From the NCBI GenBank assembly GCA_964537395.1, contig CAZIBN010000006.1:5380-69379 (forward strand): DNA of 64,000 nt, given 5' to 3'. Shown here one piece after another: positions 55,730 to 62,606 of the stretch. The notes beneath the pieces are model-generated. The model searched no databases and was not told the DNA's origin. It saw only the letters and a list, made by a program, of their open reading frames with translations. The position numbers and the translations under genes are program-made. The DNA comes from GWA2-66-18 sp964537395 (GTDB lineage: Bacteria > Elusimicrobiota > Elusimicrobia > UBA1565 > UBA9628). Numbering within the stretch: the stretch's first letter is position 1; every line of letters starts with the position of its first letter.

Positions 55730-56410
55730 ATGGCTTCGAAGGCTGCCCCGAAAAAGAGAGTGAAAGTTCTGATCGCCGACGACCAGACGCTTTTCCGTGA
55801 AGGCATCAAGGATCTTCTCGAGAACGAGAGGATCATCGAGGTGGTCGGTGAAGCCGCCGACGGCCTGGAGGCCGTCCGCTTGGCTAAAAAGCTCAAGCCC
55901 GACGTGATCCTCATGGACATCAAGCTTCCGCACCTTGACGGCGTCGCCGCGACGCGGCTGATCCGTAAGGAGTGCCCCAACACGAACGTGCTGATCCTGT
56001 CCTCCTACGAGGACGAGGCCCACGTGATGGAGTCGATCCAGGCCGGCGCCAACGGCTACCTCTCCAAGATGCTTCCCGCCGCCGAGCTCGTCAATGCCCT
56101 CAAGGCCTTCGCCAACGACGGCGTGATGATCCCTCAGCAGGTGATGGGCAAGCTTCTCCAGGGCCTGCGCCAGATGGCCAGCGGCGATGGCAACTCGCCC
56201 GTCGCGCTGACCAAGACCGAGATCCGCGTGCTCGTGCTCCTCGGCACCGGCAAGTCGAACAAGGAGATCGCGGCGAAGATGGAGTGCTCGGTCAAGACCA
56301 TCAAGAACCACCTCAACGCGATCTTCCAGAAGCTCGAGGTCAGCAACCGGACCGAGGCCGTCGTCAAAGGCATCGAGATGGGCCTGATCTCGCCCGAAGA
56401 CCCCAACTGA
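55730..56410 (+). CDS. NarL/FixJ-family response regulator
   Basis: A 226-residue two-domain regulator: receiver (about 8-125; 'LIADDQTLFREGIKDLLENE', Asp near 63 in 'DVILMDIKLPHLDGV', 'ILSSYEDEAHV') and LuxR-type HTH ('LTKTEIRVLVLLGTGKSNKEIAAKMECSVKTIKNHLNAIFQKLEVSNRTEAV' in parts, about 160-215). All phosphorylation residues are present. AGGAG precedes ATG 55730, and the N-terminal MASKAAPKKRVK tail is basic. It follows the soluble hybrid kinase, the likely phosphodonor. Confidence 0.95.
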   Translation: MASKAAPKKRVKVLIADDQTLFREGIKDLLENERIIEVVGEAADGLEAVRLAKKLKPDVILMDIKLPHLDGVAATRLIRKECPNTNVLILSSYEDEAHVMESIQAGANGYLSKMLPAAELVNALKAFANDGVMIPQQVMGKLLQGLRQMASGDGNSPVALTKTEIRVLVLLGTGKSNKEIAAKMECSVKTIKNHLNAIFQKLEVSNRTEAVVKGIEMGLISPEDPN

Positions 56411-56427
56411 GGATCTTTTAGCGCAGG

Positions 56428-57489
56428 ATGACGAAAGAAGAATTCGTCTCCCAGCTCGAGCGCGGGGCCCTGCAGTCCACGGCCTTGCCCGTGACGTCGT
56501 CCATCCTGCGTTGGACGGCCGACCAGCTCAAGCGCGGCGAGCCCGCCTGGTGGAAGCCGATCGCCAAGGCTTGGGAGAAGCGCGTCTTCGTCGCGTGGAC
56601 CGAGGCCTGGAGCCTGTACCTCACCTGCCTCCACTTCGAGGCCTTGAGCGACGCCGATTGCCAGCTCGTGCCTTACTTCCCGTCGTGCGGCGGCACGGCG
56701 GAGGCCGATCCGTCCGTGGCGCTCGCCCGCTTCCTCGCCGATCCGCCGCCGACCTTCTTCGAGCATCTCAAAAGCGGCCACCGGCGGACCTACATCGCGA
56801 GCCGCGCGGTCATGTGGACCGCGCCCGCCGCGCTGTTCTTCCAGCGCCGGGACCTTCCGTACTACCTCGTCGAGGTCAACGCGGGCGCGGGCGTGAACTT
56901 GGCCGCCGACATCGCGAACCCGCTGAAAGGCTTCGACTCGGCCCTCATCTCCGCGCGCGTGGGCCTCGAGCCCCGTCCGCTGCAGACCGAGGACATCGCG
57001 GACCGCCGCTGGCTGACCGCCGGCATCTGGCCCGATAATCTGGAGGCGATCGCTGAGCTCGACGGGGCGCTCGATAAGATCGCCCAGCGCACGCGCGACG
57101 AGGCCGCCTTCCTCCAGCTCGCCGCCTGCCCGCCCGAGAAGGCTGCGGCCTTCGTGACGAAGAACATCCCCTCCGATGACCCCGAGGTCGGCCTCCTGAT
57201 CTTCAACATGGGCGCCACCGTGCGCATGTCCGATGCCGACTACGCCGCGTACTCGGCGGGCATGGCGGCGATGCTCAAGAATTGGGGGGAGCGCGCGCTC
57301 TGGGTGGAGGTCGAATCCGTGCGCGGCGAGACCTATTCCACGACCATGCAGCTGCGCGTGCACCGCATCCTCGGCGGCCAGCTCCGCAGCCTGGTGATGG
57401 CCAGCGTCGACTTCGAGCAGTCCACCCGCCAGTACAGCGAAGCCAGCGACGCCTTCCTCGGCCCCGAAGTTCCCTCAGCTAAGCCCTAG
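56428..57489 (+). CDS. DUF2332-family protein
   Basis: A 353-residue cytoplasmic protein. The DUF2332 signature is visible: 'YYLVEVNAGAGVNLAADI' (usual LvEvGaSAGLNL), followed by 'VGLEPRPLQTEDIADRRWLTAGIWPDN' (usual G.D..P.d..d.....WL.a.vWPdq..R). The family resembles SAM-dependent methyltransferases in its Gly-rich loop but has no assigned reaction. It starts 17 nt after the regulator, so it is probably in the same transcript. The usual 'WPdqxxR' arginine is Asn/Leu/Glu here, a slight divergence. Confidence 0.8.
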   Translation: MTKEEFVSQLERGALQSTALPVTSSILRWTADQLKRGEPAWWKPIAKAWEKRVFVAWTEAWSLYLTCLHFEALSDADCQLVPYFPSCGGTAEADPSVALARFLADPPPTFFEHLKSGHRRTYIASRAVMWTAPAALFFQRRDLPYYLVEVNAGAGVNLAADIANPLKGFDSALISARVGLEPRPLQTEDIADRRWLTAGIWPDNLEAIAELDGALDKIAQRTRDEAAFLQLAACPPEKAAAFVTKNIPSDDPEVGLLIFNMGATVRMSDADYAAYSAGMAAMLKNWGERALWVEVESVRGETYSTTMQLRVHRILGGQLRSLVMASVDFEQSTRQYSEASDAFLGPEVPSAKP

Positions 57490-57498
57490 CCCCGTTGA

Positions 57499-57586
57499 TG
57501 GTGTCAGGCTTACCGGTATTTGCATTATTATTGGATACCTCCACCCCCCCTGACAAACACTGCAAATACCGGTAAGCCTGACACCA
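57499..57586. repeat. Palindromic element, repeat B copy 2 (88 bp)
   Basis: Perfect 26-bp arms at 57499-57524 and 57561-57586 start TGGTGTCAGGCTTACCGG. The arm shares GGTGTCAGGCTTA with the 196-bp element at 12797, but the interior is unrelated. It lies 10 nt after the DUF2332 stop and 30 nt before the next promoter. Confidence 0.85.
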
Positions 57587-57615
57587 AATATCACCGATTT
57601 TTAACTGTTTTGACA

Positions 57616-57643
57616 TTGAATTTTGACCGAAAGAGGTCATAAT
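57616..57643 (+). promoter_or_regulatory. Promoter TTGAAT-N16-CATAAT of the second Tad block
   Basis: TTGAAT (57616-57621), 16 nt, CATAAT (57638-57643), then 6 nt to ATG 57650. Additional TTGACA (57610) and TTGACC (57623) lie nearby, so the -35 assignment is not unique. Confidence 0.5.
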
Positions 57644-57649
57644 TCCCCT

Positions 57650-58747
57650 ATGAGGCCCTGGAAGTCACGGGCGGGGCAGATCGTCATTCCGGCGATGCTG
57701 CTTTTCCCGACCCTTTTCCTGTTCGTCTATCTCATTTACGAGACGGCGAAGCTGTCTCGCGAGAAGATCAAGCATCAGTTCGCGATGGACGCCGCGGCCT
57801 TCGTCGAGGCGACGAACTACTCCGACTTCCTCAACCGCACCGCCTACGTCAACGGCGCCTTCCCGATGCGCATCTTCGAGCAGGGCTACGACGACTTCCC
57901 GGCGGAGTGCGAAGGCAAGGTCGAGCACTGCGACAAGCTCACCTACGCCGAGATCCTCTACCAGAACGGTATCTTCCCGCGCAGCCAAAGCGGCAAGAAG
58001 GAGTTCCGCAACGAGGAATCCTGGGACATCGCCTACGGAGGAAAGGGCTCCAACAAGAACAGCTCGAGCCCGACGATCGACGACCCCGTCGTCCTGTTCT
58101 CGATGGACAACGCCAACAAGTTCTGGCATCCGTGGGACCTCGCGACCGAGGTCTACAAGCTCTACGTTCAGGTCTTCTCCCTGCTCGGCTCCGTCGAGGA
58201 TGCGCAGTGGCAGGTCCTCAAGCGCCTGACCAAGGACTCCAACCACAGCTTCCTGCAGAAATCCTACTGGCTCAATACCGGCGACTCGGCCAACTACGGC
58301 GCCGAGCTCGCGCGCAGCTTCGACGTCGCCCTGGGCGAGTTCAAGACCACGCCGCACTGCGTGCGCAAGCTCATCTATCACGGCAACCGCCACATGGGCG
58401 GCACCGGCATCCAGCAGTACCGCGTCTTCGGCACCGATCCGCCCGTCGACCTTCCTGACTCCCCCGGCTGCTCCGGCGGCGGGCTGTTCCAGATGCAGAC
58501 CGTCGACAACGGCACCATCAACGCCCTGAGCAAGCCCGGCGGCACGGAGTATCCCGGCCTGTCCCTGACTTTGAAATGGCAGATCCCGGGCAAGAACTAC
58601 TTCAACGTGGACTTCGGCAACATGCCTCAGCACTTCAAGAACAGCGCCCCCGAGCTGCACACGACGGTCTCGGTCGGCGCCAACAACCCCAACGCGAAGG
58701 TCTGGCCGGATCCGACGCCCAAGTTCCAGGTGAGGCAGTTCCCGTGA
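57650..58747 (+). CDS. TadG-like pilus/surface protein
   Basis: A 365-residue protein. A basic leader and Gly-Gln (SRAGQIVIPAMLLFPTLFLFVYLIYETAKLS) introduce one helix, in the style of TadE/TadG pseudopilins. A large exported domain follows with Cys pairs ('ECEGKVEHCD', 'PHCVRKLI', 'SPGCSGGG') that may form disulphides. A promoter 6 nt upstream fixes ATG 57650. The stop overlaps the TadE-like gene (GTGA). Together with that gene it forms a second Tad block about 11 kb from the first. Confidence 0.72.
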   Translation: MRPWKSRAGQIVIPAMLLFPTLFLFVYLIYETAKLSREKIKHQFAMDAAAFVEATNYSDFLNRTAYVNGAFPMRIFEQGYDDFPAECEGKVEHCDKLTYAEILYQNGIFPRSQSGKKEFRNEESWDIAYGGKGSNKNSSSPTIDDPVVLFSMDNANKFWHPWDLATEVYKLYVQVFSLLGSVEDAQWQVLKRLTKDSNHSFLQKSYWLNTGDSANYGAELARSFDVALGEFKTTPHCVRKLIYHGNRHMGGTGIQQYRVFGTDPPVDLPDSPGCSGGGLFQMQTVDNGTINALSKPGGTEYPGLSLTLKWQIPGKNYFNVDFGNMPQHFKNSAPELHTTVSVGANNPNAKVWPDPTPKFQVRQFP

Positions 58748-59238
58748 GGCGATTCGGCCGCAAGGGCCAGGCTACGACCGAGGTCGTCCTTCTCTTCCCC
58801 ATCTTCATGTTTTTCCTTTTCGCTTTCGCGAAGGTCTTCGCTTTGCTCATCCTCATGCAGAAGCTCGAGATCGCGTCCTTCTACGCCGCCCGCCGCTGGC
58901 AGCTCGAGTCGCACCGCAACGCCAGCTTCGAGGGCTGGGACGAAGGCACCCTGCGCCCTCACATCCAGGAGCGCGTCCTGACCTACCTCGGCTACGGCAC
59001 CCCCGCCGCCAAGTTCCTCGACCTCGTCGAGTTCTGCCGCCAGACGGCGAACTGCCCGAGCAAGCCCGGCGTTACCGTCCAACGCACCCAGGTCTGGAAC
59101 GTCGTCACCGTGACCGCCTGCACCAAGCCGCTGCAGATGCCGTTCTATAAGACCACCGGCTTCGTCGTCTGCTCGACGAAGTACGTTCCCAACCGCGACC
59201 GCCCGATCGCCTTCGTCCTTCCCGGCATCGCCCCCTGA
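58744..59238 (+). CDS. TadE-like pseudopilin, second copy
   Basis: A 164-residue protein: leader 'MRRFGRKGQATTEVVLLFPIFMFFLFAFAKVFALLIL' has the G/QATTE prepilin-type site with Glu at +5 and one helix, then 'KLEIASFYAARRWQLESH' typical of TadE after the helix. Four Cys residues sit in the exported part. The GTG start overlaps the previous TGA. Likely a minor pilin working with the TadG-like protein. Confidence 0.8.
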   Translation: MRRFGRKGQATTEVVLLFPIFMFFLFAFAKVFALLILMQKLEIASFYAARRWQLESHRNASFEGWDEGTLRPHIQERVLTYLGYGTPAAKFLDLVEFCRQTANCPSKPGVTVQRTQVWNVVTVTACTKPLQMPFYKTTGFVVCSTKYVPNRDRPIAFVLPGIAP

Positions 59239-59256
59239 CCGCCGGATCCCGGCGTT

Positions 59257-59285
59257 TTGGGCCCTTCCGGAACAATTGCTATGAT
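59257..59285 (+). promoter_or_regulatory. Promoter TTGGGC-N17-TATGAT of the FtsH-like gene
   Basis: TTGGGC (59257-59262), 17 nt, TATGAT (59280-59285). The leader is about 28 nt and contains AAGGAGA before ATG 59320. Confidence 0.5.
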
Positions 59286-59319
59286 TCACGGGTCGTAGGA
59301 CGATATTCAAGGAGACAGT

Positions 59320-60948
59320 ATGAATGGTGCTAAGTTCAAGCTCTGGTGGGAGTTCTACTGGATTCACGTCATCTTCAGCTTCATCCTCCTCGCGGCCGTC
59401 CTCCTCCCGCTCTGGTACCTGACCCGGCTCGAGGAAAGCGTCGCCCGCTACATCATCGGGTTCAACGTGATCTCCTTGCCCTCGGGCATCATGAACACGC
59501 TCATTTTCGTGTTCTTCCTTTATATCTTCCTGCACGGCGGCCTCGCTGACCTCAGCAAGAAGAAGGTCGACCCGACCAAGATCAATGTGAAATTCAGCGA
59601 CGTCGTCGGCCTTGTTGAGCCCAAGCGCGAAGCCTGGGAGATCGTCCAGCTCATCAAGGACCGCGCCCTCCTGCGCAAGATCGGCGGCAAGATCATCCGC
59701 GGCATGGTCCTGGCCGGCCCTCCCGGCTGCGGCAAGACCTTGCTCGCCAAGGCCATCGCGACTGAGGCCGGCGTGCCGTTCCTGACCACCTCGGCCTCCG
59801 AGTTCATCGAGATCTACGTCGGCACGGGCGCGGCCCGCGTGCGCAAGATCTTCCGCCGCGCCCGGCTCTACGCCCAGGCCCACGGCGTCTGCATCCTCTT
59901 CATCGACGAGATCGAGGTCATCGGCCAGAAGCGCCGCTTCGGCGGCCTGATGGACGGCGGCACGTCCGAGTCCAACAGCACTTTGAACCAGCTCCTCGTC
60001 GAGATGGACGGCCTCAATGAGACCGACGCCGACGTCGTCGTCATCGCGGCGACCAACGCCGACCTCGACATCATGGACGAGGCCTTGGTCCGTCCCGGCC
60101 GCCTCGACCGCACGATCCGCGTGGACCTGCCTAACCTCAAGGAGCGCCTGGATATCTTTGAGTACTACGCCAAGAAGCTCAAGTGCGACCCGGCGATCGA
60201 CCTCGCCCGCCTGGCGCGCAAGACCGTGCGCTACTCCCCGGCCTCCATCGAGAACGTCCTCAAGGAAGCCGCGCTGATCTCCACCCGCGAGCGGCGCGAG
60301 CTCATCACCTACAAGGACTGCGTGGCGGCGCTCGACCGTATCGAGCTCGGCATCGCGCATCGCGTCAGCATGACCGCCAAGGAGCGTGAGATGACGGCCT
60401 TCCACGAGGCCGGACACCTCGTGCAGATGTACCTCGAGCACCCGACGCGCGACGTGTTCAAGGCGTCCATCATCGAGCGCGGCGGCGTCCTCGGCGTCGT
60501 CCACTCCGTGCCGCGCGGCGAGATCATCCTCGACGACTCGGCCTCGCTGTACGCCAACATCAAGGTCTCGCTCGGCGGCTACCTGGCCGAGAAGATCAAA
60601 TATGGGGTAACCACCGAAGGTGTGGGCTCGGATTTCACCAACGCGATGCGCCACGCGCACTGGATGGTGTGGTCCATCGGCATGGGCGAGAGCGGCTACG
60701 TCGGCAACTACGCGACGATGCCGTCGGAGCACATCTCCGAGGACGTCAAGCGCAGCCTCAACGCCGACACCAACAAGATCCTGCGCAACGCCATGGGCGA
60801 GGTCGAGAAGACCTTGCGCGCCGAATGGCCCATCGTCGAGCGCTTCGCCAACGAGCTGCTCAAGCGCGAGGAGCTCGACTACGACGAGATCGTGGACATC
60901 TTCAAGGAATACGGCAAGCAGCCGCGTCCCCTGCTCGAGTCCGCGTAA
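59320..60948 (+). CDS. FtsH-like membrane AAA+ metalloprotease without periplasmic domain
   Basis: A 542-residue protein with two closely spaced N-terminal helices (about 14-36 and 46-71). E. coli FtsH has a folded periplasmic domain of about 70 residues between its helices; here only about 10 residues remain. The AAA+ module has Walker A GPPGCGKT (about 133-140), Walker B 'CILFIDEIE' and the arginine-finger region 'DEALVRPGRLDR'. The M41 peptidase has HEAGH (His near 362) and the likely third ligand in 'VGSDFTNAM', so it should be active. It follows the second Tad block, with its own promoter and ribosome site. Role unknown; may degrade or process membrane proteins such as pilins. Confidence 0.9.
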   Translation: MNGAKFKLWWEFYWIHVIFSFILLAAVLLPLWYLTRLEESVARYIIGFNVISLPSGIMNTLIFVFFLYIFLHGGLADLSKKKVDPTKINVKFSDVVGLVEPKREAWEIVQLIKDRALLRKIGGKIIRGMVLAGPPGCGKTLLAKAIATEAGVPFLTTSASEFIEIYVGTGAARVRKIFRRARLYAQAHGVCILFIDEIEVIGQKRRFGGLMDGGTSESNSTLNQLLVEMDGLNETDADVVVIAATNADLDIMDEALVRPGRLDRTIRVDLPNLKERLDIFEYYAKKLKCDPAIDLARLARKTVRYSPASIENVLKEAALISTRERRELITYKDCVAALDRIELGIAHRVSMTAKEREMTAFHEAGHLVQMYLEHPTRDVFKASIIERGGVLGVVHSVPRGEIILDDSASLYANIKVSLGGYLAEKIKYGVTTEGVGSDFTNAMRHAHWMVWSIGMGESGYVGNYATMPSEHISEDVKRSLNADTNKILRNAMGEVEKTLRAEWPIVERFANELLKREELDYDEIVDIFKEYGKQPRPLLESA

Positions 60949-60972
60949 AAGCTTAGCCGCGTTCGTTCACAC

Positions 60973-61006
60973 TGTCGGGAGCTCGCGCTAGTGCGAGCTC
61001 CCGACA
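60973..61006 (+). terminator. Perfect 14-bp hairpin after the FtsH-like gene
   Basis: TGTCGGGAGCTCGC (60973-60986), a 6-nt loop and GCGAGCTCCCGACA (60993-61006), 25 nt after the stop. No T-run follows, but the stem is strong enough to act as terminator or 3' stabiliser. Confidence 0.6.
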
Positions 61007-61024
61007 ACTGTTTCCGGAATAAAC

Positions 61025-61168
61025 GCCGGTCACTTAAGCTCGACTCGACCTGGTTTTTATGCTGTCTCGTGCATTATTACCGTCCTGGGACGATAGATAT
61101 GCATGAGAAGGCATTTCCAGGGGAACCGGAAGCACGGGTAAGCCTCGCGGGCGCCTTAAGCGACCGGC
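61025..61168. repeat. Palindromic element C with structured interior (144 bp)
   Basis: The arms GCCGGTCACTTAAG (61025-61038) and CTTAAGCGACCGGC (61155-61168) match at 13 of 14 positions. Inside, the segment around 61060-61070 can pair partly with 61100-61113 (TGCAT/ATGCA plus CTC/GAG), and GTCCtGGGAC lies at the centre. It resembles a MITE-like element or a structured RNA. It occupies nearly all of the space between two convergent genes. Confidence 0.6.
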
Positions 61169-61178
61169 ATCGGCACCG

Positions 61179-61667
61179 CTAGGAAGCCTCGGGCTCGTTG
61201 TACCGGCCGCCGTGTTCGAGAAAGGCGCTCTCAATGGCCCGCGCGGCCTCCACGACGTGGTTCGACGCGAGGGGGCGCAACCAGGACACGATCAGCTGCA
61301 TCTCATCGGCGCTCACCGGTGCTAATTCCACGCTGGGCGACTCCGGGGATTGGTCGTCGACGCCGAGGCCCTTGGGCGGCTGGGAAATAAGGTCGACGCC
61401 TTTGAGCAGCGCGGTATCCCAGTTGCCCGCGTCCATGTGTGCGGGCCTGCGGTGGAAAAAGATCATCGAGCAGTTGAGCATGGGGCCGTTGGGGATGCGC
61501 AGATCGTCGATCTTCTCGCAGCTCAGGACCGCCATGCCCTCGAGCGCGTCCTTCATCTGCTTGAGCAGGTCCAGGGTGTTCTCGAGGTAGTCCGGGCCGA
61601 AGAGGACGACGGCGCCCTGCGTCATCATCATGTCGGCGACTTGAGGGGGGAGGTCTTTAGGGGTCAT
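61179..61667 (-). CDS. Protein of unknown function
   Basis: A 162-residue soluble protein with no signal peptide or helix ('MTPKDLPPQVADMMMTQGAVVLFGPDYLENTLDLLKQMKDAL' in pieces). The composition is mixed alpha/beta with a hydrophobic core segment 'AVLSCEKIDDLRIPNGPMLNCSMIFF'. The start overlaps the stop of the upstream gene by 4 nt, so they are translationally coupled. I do not recognise a family. Confidence 0.65.
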   Translation of the reverse strand: MTPKDLPPQVADMMMTQGAVVLFGPDYLENTLDLLKQMKDALEGMAVLSCEKIDDLRIPNGPMLNCSMIFFHRRPAHMDAGNWDTALLKGVDLISQPPKGLGVDDQSPESPSVELAPVSADEMQLIVSWLRPLASNHVVEAARAIESAFLEHGGRYNEPEAS

Positions 61668-62602
61668 TTTTTGGGGTCGAGGCGGAGGTCGGCGAAGTGT
61701 TGCGGCCCTGTGATTCGGAAGATGCCGTTCGCCACGCTGCCCATCCGGACATGCAAAGCGTTGCCTCTTAGGCGCATCTGAACTCCGGGGTAGGCCAGGA
61801 ACACGAACTGTTCCTTCTCGCCGATATAGCCGGCGCCGTTGTCGGTCGTAAAGAATAGGCCCACATCGGGACGATATATCAGTTCACGGATGTCCTCGAG
61901 CTCATGGACATAGACGGGCTCAGCTGCTGTCGCTCCCTTCTTCAGCATGAAAACCGCGCGCCCGGTCGCAAAGTAAGTCTTCTCCGGCGATCCGGCAACG
62001 GCGCTGATCGGCGCGTCAGTCGCGTACAGGGGTTTGACCGGAACCTTCTCATCAGCGAGGTTCCAGGCGCTGATCTCGTTGCGATTCTCCTTATCGTTGC
62101 GGCCTACGAGGTAGAAGAAATCACCTAAGCCGGCATATAGGCGCGACCTCTCGTAGGGAATCGTGAAAAGAGGGGTGAATGACAGTGTCCCATCCCCTTT
62201 TTTCGTCTTCCCCGGTGCATTCTTCTCGTCTTCGGGATCTACTTTGAGGAAGCCGAGCGCTTTCCCTGAGTGAACGAGCATGTTGCCTTCGGCCAGCCAG
62301 ATAAATTCGCTGATGGGTACTCGCGTCGTCAGGACGAGCGGGATTTCAGGATAGAAGAGGGCCCGTTTCCCGGCCAAGCAAATCTTCCCGTTCGGAGCGA
62401 CATTGAACGACAGGGGTTTGTCGTTCAGCTTCTTCAGTACTCCAGGCAGGATTGACCAGCCGGTAGTGACTCCGGGGTGTTTAGGCCGAACCAGCATCGC
62501 CCCGTCGGGCAGTTGCGGGTATGACTTTTCCTGCGCGCCGACTGATCCCGGGAAAACGCAGAGAAGCGCAAAGGCAACTGCCGGCATATTTATTTTTATC
62601 AT
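61664..62602 (-). CDS. Exported protein with propeller-like repeats, unknown function
   Basis: A 312-residue protein beginning MIKINMPAVAFALLCVFPGSVGAQ, a good signal peptide. The mature part has recurring short beta motifs ('NGKICLAGKRALFY', 'EFIWLAEGNMLVHSGKALGFLK', 'GLGDFFYLVGRN', 'EKTYFATGRAVFMLKK', 'RPDVGLFFTTDNGAGYIG'), as in beta-propellers. GC content is lower than in most of the window. ATG 62602 is 4 nt after the upstream stop; a longer frame would start without a signal peptide. Family not recognised. Confidence 0.65.
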   Translation of the reverse strand: MIKINMPAVAFALLCVFPGSVGAQEKSYPQLPDGAMLVRPKHPGVTTGWSILPGVLKKLNDKPLSFNVAPNGKICLAGKRALFYPEIPLVLTTRVPISEFIWLAEGNMLVHSGKALGFLKVDPEDEKNAPGKTKKGDGTLSFTPLFTIPYERSRLYAGLGDFFYLVGRNDKENRNEISAWNLADEKVPVKPLYATDAPISAVAGSPEKTYFATGRAVFMLKKGATAAEPVYVHELEDIRELIYRPDVGLFFTTDNGAGYIGEKEQFVFLAYPGVQMRLRGNALHVRMGSVANGIFRITGPQHFADLRLDPKK

Positions 62603-62606
62603 GGTA

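Noticed and set aside
57499..57586. Reading repeat B copy 2 only as a rho-independent terminator
   Set aside because: Arms of 26 bp separated by 36 nt without a T-run are not terminator-like, and the ends are shared with a distant element; termination may be a side effect.
58627..60732. 701-residue minus-strand frame opposite the FtsH-like gene
   Set aside because: Antisense shadow of clearly conserved AAA+ and peptidase motifs; spans two real genes and their spacer.
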